Source: Symsagittifera roscoffensis (taxonomy: Eukaryota; Xenacoelomorpha; Acoela; Convolutidae). Taken from it: DNA of 64,000 nucleotides. The notes beneath the pieces were generated by a model, which did no database searches, was not told the DNA's origin, and saw only the letters and a list, made by a program, of their open reading frames with translations. Shown in pieces: positions 48,462 to 63,283 of this stretch. A program made the position numbers and the translations under genes. The stretch is from assembly GCF_963678635.1 (NCBI RefSeq), contig NW_026970849.1, positions 1-64,000 on the forward strand, given 5' to 3'. Within the stretch, counting starts at the first letter, position 1, and each line of letters begins with the position of its first letter.

Positions 48462-50369
48462 GGACACGAAATGCTTTTTTTGATATCAATTAATTTTTAC
48501 CGATGATGTGTTTATTTTTTCAGTTGCATGCATTCCAGCGACAATCGATTTTTATCATTGGTTCAACAAACTGCAAACGGATTCCGCAGATTTTAAGTGG
48601 ATTATCCTAAATTTGATTTAATCAGCTTGAACAATTGCTATAGCTAGAACAAAGCAATGCCGAATTTACTGAAAAGAATTTCACCTTTGTCATGGAATCT
48701 ACAAAAAAATCCTAAAACACTTTCTAATTTCGGGTTTAAGCAAGTTATTTAATTTTTTGTAGAAACTTTTTTTAAAAAAATTTAGTATAAATTTGATATG
48801 AACAAATAACCAGCCGTTTTCCGGTCTAAAAATGTTCCGATTAGCCATTAAGATGATAAAAGTAAACTGCCATATGCTTTCAATATTGTTTTAGTTCAGT
48901 CAGTGAGTTAAAATCAATCACGTTTTTTACATCTACATCAAAAAAATTCTCTCCTGGAACTTTAGGAGTCTTGATCATTTAATTAACTGATTTCGATGTC
49001 TATTACATTACAGATTTTAAACTATCATATTGAAATTAGTATAAAAAAAATCGGAGATCAAAGTGAAAACAATGTTTTCAAAATAATTAAAACGTCAACT
49101 TCCATCGTTTGGAAATTTCCGGTAAAATTCTTTATAGGTTATGGTTGAGGTTATGGTTGACGTTTATCGCAACAGTTTTTAACTTCCAGCGAGTGAATAC
49201 ATATCCATTTTTTATTAACTAATAACAATTTCTGAATTAAAAAAACAACGCTCGAGACTTTTTGGAACTGAAATGAGTTTTTCGTTGACATAGTCTCAGT
49301 CAAGGCTTAGTGGCTACTAATGATAATTGAGGTAGTCTCATAAATGTCTAACCTAAAAAACTTGTCCTGTCTTAGTTAATTGTTGGATTTTGCTCAACTT
49401 TTTCCAGGGTGTTTGTATGAGGCTAATCTGAAGCTGAAGTTAACCGAAAGCTAGTTTCCCCAGAAAAAAATGAAGTAAGCACTACGGTCTTTTGAAGCAA
49501 AATAAAAACGTTTCACTTTGCAAATCTGAGATTAATATATAATATACATGTGAACGAGGTTGAATTATTTAAAAAAAAAACAAATTTGTAAGAGTTTAAA
49601 ATTTGAAATCATTTTCTTTATCATAACTATGGTGACTGCATTGTGTGATTTTCCAACAGAGTATGGAATGTTCTAGAGCAATCGAAAATCTCTCAATTTG
49701 GGCGAGGTTGGTTGAGGTTCCCATTTTGTCATTAACTATGTAGCCCTCCACTCGGAGGAGATGAGAGTTTTTTTATTCTGGTTATTTGTCTCGTCCACAG
49801 CCTAGTTTCGTCGACCCCGACAGGATACTTATTAATATTGTGGGTTACAGGGCATATTAAATTTGTGGGTTACTTGAACGTCGTTTCGACACTGGACGTC
49901 GTCGAAGTGGTTCTATCATTTTGCTGTGTTGTAGTGAGGTCAGCATCGTTTTGAATACGATCGTACTGGGTCCACTTAATAGGTTTAAACTTACTAGTAT
50001 CTTTGCCATCTAGAAAAGCAGCCAATCACAAAACCGGCTATGTTTACGCTGTCTAAAACTTGCACGCAGATCACGCTGTTCTAAGTGCCCAGCGTACCTG
50101 AAAAAAAATCTGTTCCACTCCTCTTTGCTGCTACCATTCCAGTGTGTTGTCGGAATTAAACTCACTAAAAACAATAATATTCCTATTTACTTCTAGAAAA
50201 GCAGCCAATTCAAAATTCAAAGTAGCAAATTTGATTTTAAAAAAAAGGTGAAAGAGCGAGTTTTCAAACTAATTTATTGACATTAAAACGACACATGGGG
50301 TCCTCTATGAAGCGTCGATCACGCGCCTAGGAGGACCCGAAACTTTGAATTCTTACGGTCTTCAAAGTT

Positions 50370-50477
50370 TCGATGTCTATTACATTACAGACATCGAGTA
50401 CTTTGCAGGGAGTACTGGTCGGCACTGATGATGGCGGGGAGCAGGGAGTACTGGTCGGCACTGATGATGGTGGCTAC
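50370..50477 (+). repeat. Hairpin plus 36 bp tandem duplication, A2'
   Basis: Copy of the A2 structure. Confidence 0.75.
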
Positions 50478-51630
50478 TTTGCAGTGGTAACACACCAACA
50501 CTTGGTCTTTCTTGAATGATTGCAAAGCAACCGAACCTGGTAAAAAAGAAATCAAATGACTGATTCAACACTGAAAATTTGGTAAGATATACTTATCGGG
50601 TCGATAAATTTATAGGTACCTCTTCCAAAAATGGGAAACTTCACATCACTTATGCTGACCCAACTTTGAGTCAATATAAGACTCTGCACCTTCCGATGTC
50701 ATAGGTAGTATGTTCCAAGCATGGCGCTTTCACAAGCAACTGAAACTTTCACATTCACCCATCATTCAGCAGGTACGACAAATGGTCAACCACCTTGTTC
50801 AGATCACCCACTTCTTCTCTGAGTAAAAAAAAATTGTTTTTTTTTGACAGCTCATGGGATGTTGTATTCTGCTGAATAAAAGTCTGTGCGCGCTGCACCT
50901 AGCAGACGTACCGCTGTGAATCTTTTGGGGATCCCACTGCCTGCAGAACTTCTTCGTACGTGTATCCGTCCAACTTTTGGGAGCCAAAAATTAATTTCCA
51001 GTTACGCACTCCAAAACGACTGAAAGATTTTGGCTGCCTTTTCTATTTCAAGTTCGACGTCATAGAATAAGCCTCCAAGAAGTAATAACCGTATGTTAAA
51101 GAGACTCCTAAAGAAAAAACGTGGGTGAGGTGCTTGCCAAAAATTTAAATTTTTAAATTTTTTTCGATCCGTTTTTTGAACCAGGGATCTTCTGAAAAAT
51201 TTAAGTAAGATCTGACTAATGCAACAAAAACTAGGAATTTTGACGAAAAATAACAGCACGCTTTAGTCTGGACTCGAAATAACAGGCTTTGAAGCATTCA
51301 CTCCTTTTCCTAGACACGTTTGTCAAGCAACCGGCGAATTAGTGGTTCACTTTAGGAACTCTCGTTAGCCCGAGAGTTAAAACCTTCTCTGGATTTCGAA
51401 GCAACACAGTTTCTTGCATCAAAACAATTGCATTCTTTTGCTAAAAAAACCACAGAGCTTCACTTGTTATGCGTGAATATTGGAGAAGACAGCTTAAAGA
51501 TTGGAGGTGTGGAGGTTTAGAGGCTCGCATTCAACTCATTAATGTCGTCATATTGGTGGTACGGCAACAAACCAAAAAGCCAACCAATCGGAAAAAGTTA
51601 CCCCTCCAAGGAGATTAAAAATTAATAATT

Positions 51631-51730
51631 TTATGCAACACAACAACAGATTGTCACTATTTTTATGCAATTATAAATATCTACGCAATTGTCCAGGCAG
51701 TAACTGTTGTTATGCAATAGTTACGTAATT
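51631..51730. promoter_or_regulatory. Cluster of bZIP half-sites, A3'
   Basis: Second-period copy of the A3 cluster. Confidence 0.35.
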
Positions 51731-54700
51731 ATTCATGCAATTATGAAAGCAGTAAAACTAAGCAATAAAACTGCAAAATAATTACCGCGTACGTACTAAA
51801 AGCCAGTGCGGAACTCAACAGCTCAAAAATTACCATTTTTTGTGGATTTCACAGCGAATGCTTAAAACTATGAAAAGTATAATTTACAGCTTGGATTTGT
51901 TCTCTCAGCATTTGAAAAAGAACCAGTTTTTTTAATAGTTATGCTGAGCGCTAAATATGCGGAATTCATTAACAAAAGTCAAACTTGCTCAAATTCAGAC
52001 CGCACTTGTCCATATCAGGTAGATTGTTACTTTAAAATTGCGGAATCAAAACTTTAAACTCAAAACTTATGTGCTTTTTGCTTTGCAGCACAGGATTACT
52101 TGAAAACTGTGGACTAAGCTTGATCCTGTTTCCAATCGTTTTTTCAATTACACTGGGTTGAACTTTGCTGATTTTCGAGTTTTCTGGATATGTTTGATTT
52201 TCCTAACTTCGGAAGTTATTTCAGAGTACCGTGGAAAAATACCGCAGATACTCTATTGAGCATAGCGTTGATCTAATCATTGAAGGCGACCAAGATTTTG
52301 GCCAGTTTAACAGCCAATCAAAGTCCCTAAGAAAATTAGGAGCAAAACTGACTCATAGTTGCGATTCGCGATCTTTTTGGGGGCTCAATTTTGGTGTCTC
52401 AAATGAGAGATGCTGTCTCGTGGCTCCCACTATATGTGTCAAGAGAAACTAGGGACTTCCATAAACTTGTCAGCCGGTTATTGGTGAAATTAAAATAATA
52501 ATTTGTATAGTTTTACCCAAGCGTCACTAGTCAGCATCGAAGACATTGGATGAGTTTGTCCGGATGCCAACCAAACGATTACTCAGTGTTTTTATTTAGA
52601 CGAAAAATGCAGAACAAAAAACTGATGACACCCATCCTCACTAAAAAGTGTACCATTCAATTCTTCGAAGTAAATTTGACCAGACGGGAAGCCAACGGTC
52701 CATTTTTTCTCTTCATTACTATGTCGACGGGAAAATAAGCAAGTTGTCTCTTTTCTAGACCCTGTGCTCTGCTTGTGATAAGTGAAAGGGAAGAAATGAA
52801 ATAGGTTAGCTTTACATTTGAACATTTCTTTGAAAGAGTATAGAAAAGAGATTTTGTTGCTCGCTTCAAGGAAAATACAGATACATACGTTAAGTCTGTA
52901 AGGTTGTTGCAAGACCTCTACCCGAGTCTCGTTTCAAAAAATCTTTAAAATAATACGGGTTTGTCACCACCAAAGACTCCAGTGAACCTTTGAGAAAAAG
53001 CTTGAACGAAAGCACGAAATTACTCACAGAGTTGTACGTTTCAGATTACGAGAACCGGGTTGAAATCTACTAGCAAGTTTCATTGCTAATTTTTTAGGAA
53101 CATAAGTTGACCCCCTACAAACTAAAATTGACCAAAAAGCCACAAATTGTGGTGAGTAAATTTTTACAATTTCTCTGGGAACATATGAGTGAATATCTCG
53201 AAAAATCCAGTCACCATGCGAACAAGTATTTTCAAAGAAGGACAAGGAGAGACGGAGGAAGATTGCGTAACTAAGTACCATTGTCCCTCGAACTTTTATT
53301 GTCACTACACAACATCACCAAAAATGGCAAATGCAGACGTTCTTCTCTAAACGATGTGGAAGACGTCTTGGGATTAACCAATTCTATCGCCTTGTATCTA
53401 AAAATATGTCAAAAATATCTGGAATATCCGAAAATTGCTCTCGGTGAAAAGCGTCCATCTAGTTTACGGCTTTCCAGTTTGCGGTTTTATAAATTGGGTA
53501 CCTTTGGATCTACAGCGGCAGTAGTTGCGTGAAAGCAAGCCAAACTAAGTCTAGCGTCACAATCTATTGTGGAAAAATGAGTCTATGATTTGGAAGACAC
53601 TGTCCCAAGTAAAAAAAATAATGCTCAAACCATTCTTCTTGGACATTTCAAGACATCCAGTTGCTTTGTTTTGCTGATTTTTACATAGATTTGGCCAAAA
53701 AAACATGGACTTTGGAGGATCGTTTGAAACCCGAATCGCTGGAAACGAGTCAACAAATAATTTTCAAACTAGTGATACTGGGCAAAACCAAACGCAAGAG
53801 CTCCTGGCAAAAAATGTCACCTGCAGCGATCCAATGGTTTAAATTTCCAAGTAGTGATTTTCAATTTTCGAATCTAGAAATCCAGAAATCTAGAAATTTT
53901 CGACATCTAGAAATACATTTGCCAAATACATCTGGGGAGCCCCTTTTCAGCTATTCACGTCAATAACAAGCAACCACTTTTAATAGAGCAATTTCAAAAT
54001 GGCAAAGAAAGTAAGGTTGGTGCAATGGTGGTTTTAAGGACACATCGAGCTGAAAAATTGCAGCACATCCCAAATACTGACTCCGAAGAATCCCCCTAGT
54101 CTAACTGATCACATGTAGCTTACATAGTACGACAAAGCAGGATAGTTGAGCTCCCTTGAAAGATCTAATTAGCTTGACGCAGGATGCTGGCCTCAAAACA
54201 GTACAACAAAACTTGATATCAAATTCGACGAGTCCAGTGTTAAAACAACGTTCAGGTAAAATACGTCAGGATTACATCTAAATAATCAGTCGGGGGCTTT
54301 TAGCACTGGACAAGGTCTGAAACTAAACCACTAGCAACCGAAACAAACGAAATTTAAATCGTCAAGAGTCAACGAGGTTACAGCAACAACGTCAAACATA
54401 GGAAAATATATATGACAGCAAACATAACGAAGCCAGATGGCCATCTCGTCTAGTTTGGCCTTAAGAAACGATCACGTACATGCATACCATATGGTAGCGT
54501 CGGCTAGTCTTTTTCTTCAATGATCTTCAAAGATCACGATTGCAATAGGGGCTAAGTTCTCTGTAATGGTTTGTTTGGACGAAAGCCAGAATCGCAACAG
54601 GGGCCAATTCTTTACAATGGTTCAAATTGACAAAAAATTAGAAAAAAGTCAATCACGAGAGCGATGAAACGTTTTTCTGAGAAATATAAAATTCAAAATA

Positions 54701-54946
54701 ATTTTAAAATAATAAGCAAAAAAAATGATTTCTGCAGTTGTTGGGGAGACTCTTAGCGAGGTGCGCCATAACAAGTGGTTAATTGTTTACAAAAGACTCA
54801 ATAAAACAGGTGAAAGTTTTTTTCGGGCTGCTAGTATGGTTAGATCCTCAAAAGTCCTGGGACCTAACTATCAAAGATGTGCTGTTTCCAGCTGACTATT
54901 AATCTGTGTGGCTACCAGATGATACCCTTGGCATAAGGCCGACTGG

Positions 54947-54968
54947 TTCTCACCTCGAAAGGTGAGAA
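54947..54968 (+). other. Splice-donor hairpin, A3'
   Basis: Copy of the perfect A3 hairpin. Confidence 0.55.
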
Positions 54969-56876
54969 GGACACGAAATGTTTTTTTTGATATCAATTAA
55001 TTTTTACCGATGATGTGTTTATTTTTTCAGTTGCATGCATTCGAGCGACAATCGATTTTTATCATTGGTTCAACAAACTGCAAACGGATTCCGCAGATTT
55101 TAAGTGGATTATCCTAAATTTGATTTAATCAGCTTGAACAATTGCTATAGCTAGAACAAAGCAATGCCGAATTTACTTAAAAGAATTTCACCTTTGTCAT
55201 GGAATCTACAAAAAAATCCTAAAACACTTTCTAATTTCGGGTTTAAGCAAGTTATTTAATTTTTTGTAGAAACTTTTTTTCAAAAAATTTAGTATAAATT
55301 TGATATGAACAAATAACTAGCCGTTTTCCGGTCTAAAAATATTCCGATTAGCCATTAAGATGATAAAAGTAAACTGCCATATGCTTTCAATATTGTTTTA
55401 GTTCAGTCAGTGAGTTAAAAACAATCACGTTTTTTATATCTACATCAAAAAAATTCTCTCCTGGAACTTTAGGAGTCTTGATCATTTAATTAACTGATTT
55501 CGATGTCTATTACATTACAGATTTTAAACTATCATATTGAAATTAGTATGAAAAAAATCGGAGATCAAACTGAAAACAATGTTTTCAAAATAATTAAAAT
55601 GTCAACTTCCATCGTTTGGAAATTTCCGTTAAAATTCCTTATAGGTTATGGTTGAGGTTATGGTTGACGTTTATCGCAACAGTTTTTAACTTCCAGCGAG
55701 TGAATACATATCCATTTTTTATTAACTAATAACAATTTCTGAATTAAAAAACAACGCTCGAGACTTTTTGGAACTGAAATGAGTTTTTCGTTGACATAGT
55801 CTCAGTCAAGGCTTAGTGGCTACTAATGATAATTGAGGTAGTCTCATAAATGTCTAACCTAAAAAACTTGTCCTGTCTTAGTTAATTGTTGGATTTTGCT
55901 CACTTTTTTCCAGGGTGTTTGTATGAGGCTAATCTGAAGCTGAAGTTAACTGAAAGCTAGTTTCCCCAGAAAAAAATGAAGTAAGCATTACGGTCTTTTG
56001 AAGCAAAATAAAAACGTTTCACTTTGCAAATCTGAGATTTATATATAATATACATGTGAACGAGGTTGAATTATTTAAAAAAAAACAAATTTGTAAGAGT
56101 TTAAAATTTGAAATCAATTTCTTTATCATAACTATGGTGACTGCATTGTGTGATTTTCCAACAGAGTATGGAATGTTCTAGAGCAATCGAAAATCTCTCA
56201 ATTTGGGCGAGGTTGGTTGCGGTTCCCATTTTCTCATTAACTATGTAGCCCTCCACTCGGAGGAGATGAGAGTTTTTTTATTCTGGTTATTTGTCTCGTC
56301 CACAGTCTAGTTTCGTCGACCCCGACAGGATACTTATTAAATTTGTGGGTTACAGGGCATATTAAATTTGTGGGTTACTTGAACGTCGTTTCGACACTGG
56401 ACGTCGTCGAAGTGGTTCTATCATTTTGCTGTGTTGTAGTGAGGTCAGCATCGTTTTGAATACGATCGTACTGGGTCCACTTAATAGGTTTAAATTTACT
56501 AGTATCTTTGCCATCTAGAAAAGCAGCCAATCACAAAACCTGTCCAAAACTTTACGCTGTCCAAAACTTGCACGCAGATCACGCTGTTCTAAGTGCCCAG
56601 CGTACCTGAAAGAAAATCTGTTCCACTCTCTTCGCTGCTACCATTCCAGTGTGTTGTCGGAATTAAACTCACTAAAAACAATAATATTCCTATTTACTTC
56701 TAGAAAAGCAGCCAATTCAAAATTCAAAGTAGCAAATTTGATTTAAAAAAAAAGGTGAAAGAGCGAGTTTTCAAACTAATTTATTGACATTAAAACGACA
56801 CATGGGGTCCTCTATGAAGCGTCGATCACGCGCCTAGGAGGACCCGAAACTTTGAATTCTTACGGTCTTCAAAGTT

Positions 56877-56984
56877 TCGATGTCTATTTTATTACAGACA
56901 TCGAGTACTTTGCAGGGAGTACTGGTCGGCACTGATGATGGCGGGGAGCAGGGAGTACTGGTCGGCACTGATGATGGTGGCTAC
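56877..56984 (+). repeat. Hairpin plus 36 bp tandem duplication, A3'
   Basis: Copy of the A3 structure. The stem is unchanged while the loop is altered to attttattac. Confidence 0.75.
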
Positions 56985-57255
56985 TTTGCAGTGGTAACAC
57001 ACCAACACTTGGTCTTTCTTGAATGATTGCAAAGCAACCGAACCTGGTAAAAAAGAAATCAAATGACTGATTCAACACTGAAAATTTGGTAAGATATACT
57101 TATCGGGTCGATAAATTTATAGGTACCTCTTCCAAAAATGGGAAACTTCACATCACTTATGCTGACCCAACTTTGAGTCAATATAAGACTCTGCACCTTC
57201 CGATGTCATAGGTAGTATGTTCCAAGCATGGCGCTTTCACAAGCAACTGAAACTT

Positions 57256-57462
57256 TCACATTGACCCATCATTCAGCAGGTACGACAAATGGTCAACCAC
57301 CTTGTTCAGATCACCCACTTCTTCTCTGAGTAAAAAAAAATTGTTTTTTTTTGGCAGCTCATGGGATGTTGTATTCTGCTGAATAAAGGTCTGTGCGCAC
57401 CGCTGTGAATCTTTTGCGGATCCCACTGCCTGCAGAACTTCTTCGTACGTGTATCCGTCCAA
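57256..57462 (-). pseudogene. Hypothetical minus-strand fragment (A3'/B1' border)
   Basis: Identical copy of 19362-19568 at +37894. Confidence 0.2.
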
Positions 57463-57621
57463 CTTTTGTTGCTATTTTGAAGCTTGCTTCATCAGCGTCT
57501 TCATCTCCAAGTTAGGGCTGGCCAACAAGGACAAAATTTTGGCAACCTTTCGTGTAAGAGAGTGCTTCGGCTACTTCTGGTTTATGATACTAATCTACAA
57601 TAATTCAAAGTGGTTACCTAA

Positions 57622-58152
57622 TTGATACCATGTTGCAGGGTCCATGTTGCCAAAAATAAACCCCTTTGGACATCAAAAAAGTTCTATTTTGATCTATCAG
57701 GCGTTTCAACTGGTCAAATAGGGGGCAAACCGGAACACCGCGTTTCTAACTTGAAAAATTGGGTTGACGGTTTTTGGAGTCCCGAAGAGCTCGCAGAATA
57801 TTGTAGTGATATAGCACTTCTTCAGAGGAGTCTGGCCTCCGTATTGTATAATTGCATGCCCTCTACTAGCCAGACTGGACCTCTGTGGGTGACTCCAGAA
57901 ATATACATTACAAAATCGAGTCATCAAATCGAATTTTCACTATTTTTTCATCGATATGGGTATTTTGGATTCAAAAAGATTTTTACAGGCTGCTGGTTCT
58001 ATACTCAGCTCCACGATTTCGTCTTTGTCGCCTTTGACCTCTATCGGAGTTTAGCATTTACCGTGGCGTTGACGGTCGTCTTTTCAAGCTTTCCTGTACA
58101 TGTGAACAGAAACATGACGATAATCTTGAACAAAATCAATTGTTGCTCGTAG
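57622..58152 (+). CDS. Hypothetical 176-codon frame (B1')
   Basis: Identical-protein copy of 19728-20258 at +37894. Two near-identical copies made recently say nothing about selection. Confidence 0.3.
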   Translation: MIPCCRVHVAKNKPLWTSKKFYFDLSGVSTGQIGGKPEHRVSNLKNWVDGFWSPEELAEYCSDIALLQRSLASVLYNCMPSTSQTGPLWVTPEIYITKSSHQIEFSLFFHRYGYFGFKKIFTGCWFYTQLHDFVFVAFDLYRSLAFTVALTVVFSSFPVHVNRNMTIILNKINCCS

Positions 58153-58533
58153 ACCCAGGTCCCGAAGTTTTATCAGCACAGTCTTTCCAATTTTTAAGAC
58201 CATTCTTATAACTCGGGACAATTTTCCAGATTTCTGAAACTCGTATTTAGTTCACCAAATTTTCCGATTTTTAGTTTACCAAAACGTTTATGCTGGTATA
58301 AGTTTTTTTTTCAAAAAGTATTTTTCAACTTACTCCTTCGCTACATTCTCTGGCTTTGCCTAATTTTTTTTGTGTTTCCCGTCTGCTTGTGGTTCCGTGG
58401 GCTCGTTCGCTCCTTGTTGCGTGTGCTCGTGGTTTCTCTCATGGTCATGCGTTTGTCTTTCAATTTCCGATAATGAGTAAATGCTGATGGACCTGGAGAA
58501 TTTGGTTACAGTGATGCTAACATATTGAATCTA

Positions 58534-59194
58534 GGTACCTTGGATACGGCTTGTATTAAGGTCCTGAATGGACATGTCGCAGTGAGGTATCCAGGTGCTC
58601 AAATATCAGGAAAAGTTTGCAAAAAATTTGCACACCTTTGTACAGAAAAAACTTGCAAAAGTGCTGGTAATCAACTTCATAGCCAGAGCCACACAAAAAG
58701 GCCCAAATCTAAAACAGATACCAAATTTGTCAAGAAAAGAGACTGGTAGGCCCTGGAATGTGCTTAGGGGATTACTGGTACAGTAAAAGAAATCGCCTTC
58801 AGAACAAAGACGACTGCCTACTAATCGATAGAGACTAAAAGAACCCCAACAGCTCAGACAGACAAGTTCTCCACAGCCTTCATCTAAAGCGCCCTGGAGC
58901 GGCCGCAAAGCTTGACCTTTGTAAAAACATTGGGTTTTCACAAATACACCGAACCATAGACCAAGTGGCGCAGAACTGCCGTCACTGCACGCAATGAGGT
59001 TAACATTTAAAACCATCTTTATTTACATCAAATTCATTCCAAATGGTACCAATAGTCGAGCCGAATGAGGAGGTGCAATTAGACTTCGTGGGGACCTTAT
59101 AGTAGATGATTTAATTACAGACGCCTACATTTTAGTGGCGTGGACAAATGGTCAAAAATTCAACGGCAAATGATGCGTGGTCTGATGAGAGAAT
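58534..59194 (+). mobile_element. Ty3/gypsy-type pol fossil (B1')
   Basis: Copy of the B1 fossil at +37894 with the same parts and the same state of decay. Confidence 0.8.
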
Positions 59195-59271
59195 CTGTGA
59201 AGGAAAGACTACATTAAATTAAAACCCATAGCATCAGTAGAGTGAGCTTCTTCGATTTCAGCTTTAATGGG

Positions 59272-60078
59272 AAGCTTTACAGACTCCAGGGAAAATTTTT
59301 CACCTTTTTACGCTCGCGCGGCAAATCGTTAATGAAGACCAAAAAAAGAAGGGCCCAAGAAGACTACCTTGACGGACATTAATAGTAACTTTTAAACAGA
59401 AGATTGAACATATGTAATAAGTTTGGAACAGTTTGGAACTTGAATAAACTGAACAACTTTTCTCTAATACCTGTGCAAGGTAATTTAGAGAGGAAAATTC
59501 CATGATCGACTCGATGAAAAGCTTTGCTAAAACCTGTGAATATTACGTCCCTTTCTTCACGGTTTTCAATACAAGCGTTAACTTTGATCAAAATTGCAAA
59601 AATGACCAATGTTGTAATATATTTGATTTTCCCTTTTCTAAAACCAAAATTTGAACGGTCAAAAATGCTGCTATTTTGTTCATAAAGTCTTTTGATTGTG
59701 ATTTTTCTAAGATTTTTGAGAGAGTCGATAATAAGAAAACTGGGCGGTAAATTTCTACATCAGCTTAATTACTTTTTTTGAACACAGGACAAAAAATTGC
59801 CAACTTCCATATATCGGGAAAGGTTGATGTCTAGTGAATATTGGAGAAAACTTGTTAAAGGGAATGAATGGTTGTATGTCTGCATTCAGCTAATAAAATG
59901 GGAGGTAAGTCGTTGGGCCTTTGCTTTTATTTACAATTAAACTATCACAAAATTGTTTGACATTCAGTTCATCATTTTAGGTTCTCATGAACTGGAGCAA
60001 ACTGATGACGCAACGTAAGATGATACAATGAAGTTTGAAAACACTTTTGCTATCGTTTCACTCAGCTAGATAATTGAC
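59272..60078 (-). pseudogene. LINE reverse transcriptase fragment (B1')
   Basis: Copy of the 21378-22184 fragment at +37894, with the same motifs (for example SKAFHRVDHG within 59379-59609 and QGSLLGPFFF within 59300-59503) and the same stops and frame changes. Shared damage shows the element was already dead before the 37.9 kb duplication. Confidence 0.85.
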
Positions 60079-62353
60079 CTGTGAGGGAAGAACTGAAGAC
60101 TTAAAGGCTTTCAATTACTTAGACAACTTTCCAGTCCTTATTTCAGCAGCAATGTTTTGTTCATAATCTATTTTATCACTCTAAGCGTTTTCAGCAACTT
60201 GAAATTTTAACGCTTGAAATTTTGTGTGCATGTCAGTTTTTCTTTCTCGCATTTTTAAGACACTTAAACGAATGTGAAGTTGGCTGAGTTATTCACGGCG
60301 GTAAGGACGCTCGATAACGTGTGTGTTGTGGTGTGGTTTTGACGCTCGAAAACTTTTGCGTTTGTGCATTGCTTCCTTAATGAGATGGTTCAGCCGCTTC
60401 CTTATCTCCAAGAAAGTTTGTCGCGGACCACTAAAATAGTTGAAACGGATGCCCATGTTTCCTCATACTAAAAATTAACTGTCAAAACTGCCATTTTCAT
60501 ACATAATTTCAAATAAAACATTTTTGCATCGATATAGGTTCTTCAACAGAGAAATCAAGAAACAAAGGAAAATAGTTTGATAGATTGGAAATTTTTGGAT
60601 CTTCGAGTTTGGACAGATTTATGCAACGTTTTCACTGACTAGTGTTTGTTCGAGTATAAAATACTTTTTTTGTTATAAGTTGATAGTTATGATCAATTCC
60701 AGCATTTCTTCATTCAGATCAAAGCAGGAAGACATACTGCATCAATTTATTTCAGGAAAGTTAAATCACCATAGATTATAATATCAACGCAACTTTTCAA
60801 GAGACGTTTCGAAAATCAAAGAAAAGTTGCCTCGAATCTTGGATAGAATATGCATAGTTGCTAATTGGAGGAGGCTTATAACAACCTTAGAGGGATTTAC
60901 TAACGTGACACTCAACTGCAGAGCCGTTCGTGGTAAAGTGAAAGATCACTTGCTTTGATTTAAAAGAATTTTTAACACAAATCATGGTACCCCCATGTGC
61001 AGTTTTGTTAGAATTTGACTGAATGTTGTCCCGAAAACAGTTGTAATCATAGAAAAAAGTTCGCCGTCTAGTATTTTGTCAATTAGCCAGATTTCAGATA
61101 AGTATTATATGTTGGATTCAAATCGTCCGAGGGAGTGAAGACCTCCACGTATTAACATAGGCTATAGAGTATCCGGTCTTCACCCTATGTATTAACATAG
61201 GCTATAATTTTCCCAATGTTTTCGGATAGGGAATAAGTTTTCCAATGTATTAAGATACCAAGCTTCAGATTGTAGGTTTCAGATGATAATTTTTTCCGTC
61301 GCCCGAATTTTCCATGTATAGCGTATTGATTTCCCTATGTATTAGAATTTCATTTTATGGAATTGAAAACTCATTGATATAGGCAATATATTTTTAACAT
61401 AGTTAATAGGTTTCCTAATTATGATGGTAAGGTTTCAGATGGTAAGTTTCAGAAAAAAAATTTGGCGCCCAATCTTACCAGGTTTTACTTATGTATATGG
61501 TTTCAGTGTTGGGAATTAAGAACTCATTAGGATAGGGAATAGGTTTTCCAATGTAATAAGATAGGGAATGGTAAGGTTTCAGTGTGATGGTAAGAGAATG
61601 GTAAGAAAAACGGTACTTTTTGGATTTTGTGTGGAAATGTCTAGTTTTTTTGCAAAAATCTCAGCACGCGTTATGTATTTGGTGAGTTTTACTTGTAGAT
61701 TGTATGATGAAAAAATTATGTTTTTTTTTGGTTCATGGTAAGTCTATGATAAGATGGGTAAAATTTTGGAAATTTTATCAAACAAATTGAAAATTTTTTC
61801 AAAACCTTCAAAACACGATAAGATTGGATATAATTTGGCTTAAAAACTGTTCTATTAGATGATCCTACTTTTTAAAACAGTTCTCAATCCAGTTGAAACT
61901 ATGCTGAAATATACTGAAACTTCAAAAAAGAATCAAATTTTAAAGAAAAATTGTTACACAAATTTCAAATTTTTGGAAAAAATTGCAGAAATTTTAGAAG
62001 TTTGTGAAAAAAAATGGAAAAATTTCATCAAAGTTTTTGGAAAAATTTGCAATTTTTTTGAAAGAACTGCAGAAATCTCAAGGTTTTGGCAAGATTTGTT
62101 GCTTCTGATTTAATTGAATAAAAAAAAATACGTTTAAAGTTTGAAATTAACCTCGAATTGTATATCAATTGGCATCATGTTGAGACACTGATACAAAACT
62201 TTGAATAGCAATATGGATTTTTCGACAATTTTCTCTCAAAATTACAAAATACGATAAAATTTACCCTAAATGTAACTAAAAAGCGGTTTATATAATGCGC
62301 TGAACTTATAAAGCTCATATTAGCTGAATCGATACTAATACTTCCAGTTTTTC

Positions 62354-62507
62354 GAGAAAATAGTGTAATTAATCGTTATTTTATCGTAACAAAAAAAAAG
62401 AGTCAAATCTATCCAAAGTTTTCCGTTTTTGAGAAAATAGTGTAATTAATCGTTATTTTATCGTAACAAAAAAAAAGAGTCAAATCTATCCAAAGTTTTC
62501 CGTTTTT
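62354..62507 (+). repeat. 77 bp tandem duplication (B1')
   Basis: Copy of 24462-24615 at +37892 (62354-62430, 62431-62507). Confidence 0.9.
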
Positions 62508-63283
62508 AACCTATCATTTGTATAATTATTTGATTTTTTGTTCAGTTCGAGCAGACTTCAACTAAGAATCTCAATTCAATTGAACAAATAGAGCAAGATC
62601 CATTGAAATTCCTAGATCAAACTCCATGATCTAACTCCTCCTCAGTTTTTTCTCAAAGATTAACCCAAACTTGTACAAAATTACAATTTCTGAGATGTTT
62701 TTCACGTTGGTAATAATAACAAGTTTCGGATCATTGCTGAAAAATGATCATTTTACTGCTAAAATTGACTAAAGATGGGCTAAATTTGTCTTAAAAATTA
62801 TATTGGATTGGATGAATCTAATGATTATCTCTCTGTTGCTTCTATAACAAAACGTTCATGATTTTTCCTTAGAAGACTTCTTTGTTTTAAAGTTATTCTT
62901 GCTTTCTGCTTTTTCAATTTTTTCTCGATTGAACTCACTTTGCAAGAAAGTTTAGTCAAAACTGGGGAATTTAGAAGGGAACGAATTGTTTCAACTGAAC
63001 GAACAATTTGGTGGCAGAGATAAAATTAGAACTGATAACGTCTGATGATTTTTTTGTAATTATTATATGTTCTCCTTCAGATTCCTTTGTTTAGTTATAA
63101 CAATGAACTATTTAAACAAAGTACAACTTTTGCGATCATTAAATATCAATTTTTGTGCAAAACAGTTATTAATTTGCTTTTAATTCTTGATTTGTGTCGG
63201 AAAGCTCCTCAAAAAAGTCTCAGTGAGAAAGTATCGGGCTAGTTAAAGCATTTAAAATTACGTGAAAAATTCAGAATATAAAG

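Larger units (their letters stand above)
44476..50978 (+). repeat. Unit A2'
   Basis: Copy of A2 at +37891 to +37893. Only scattered single-base and homopolymer-length differences were seen. Same internal structures as A2; no additional gene. Confidence 0.9.
50979..57467 (+). repeat. Unit A3'
   Basis: Copy of A3 at +37893 to +37894. One notable difference lies in the hairpin loop near 56886-56895, which reads attttattac instead of attacattac. The left stem and the rest of the unit are unchanged. Confidence 0.9.
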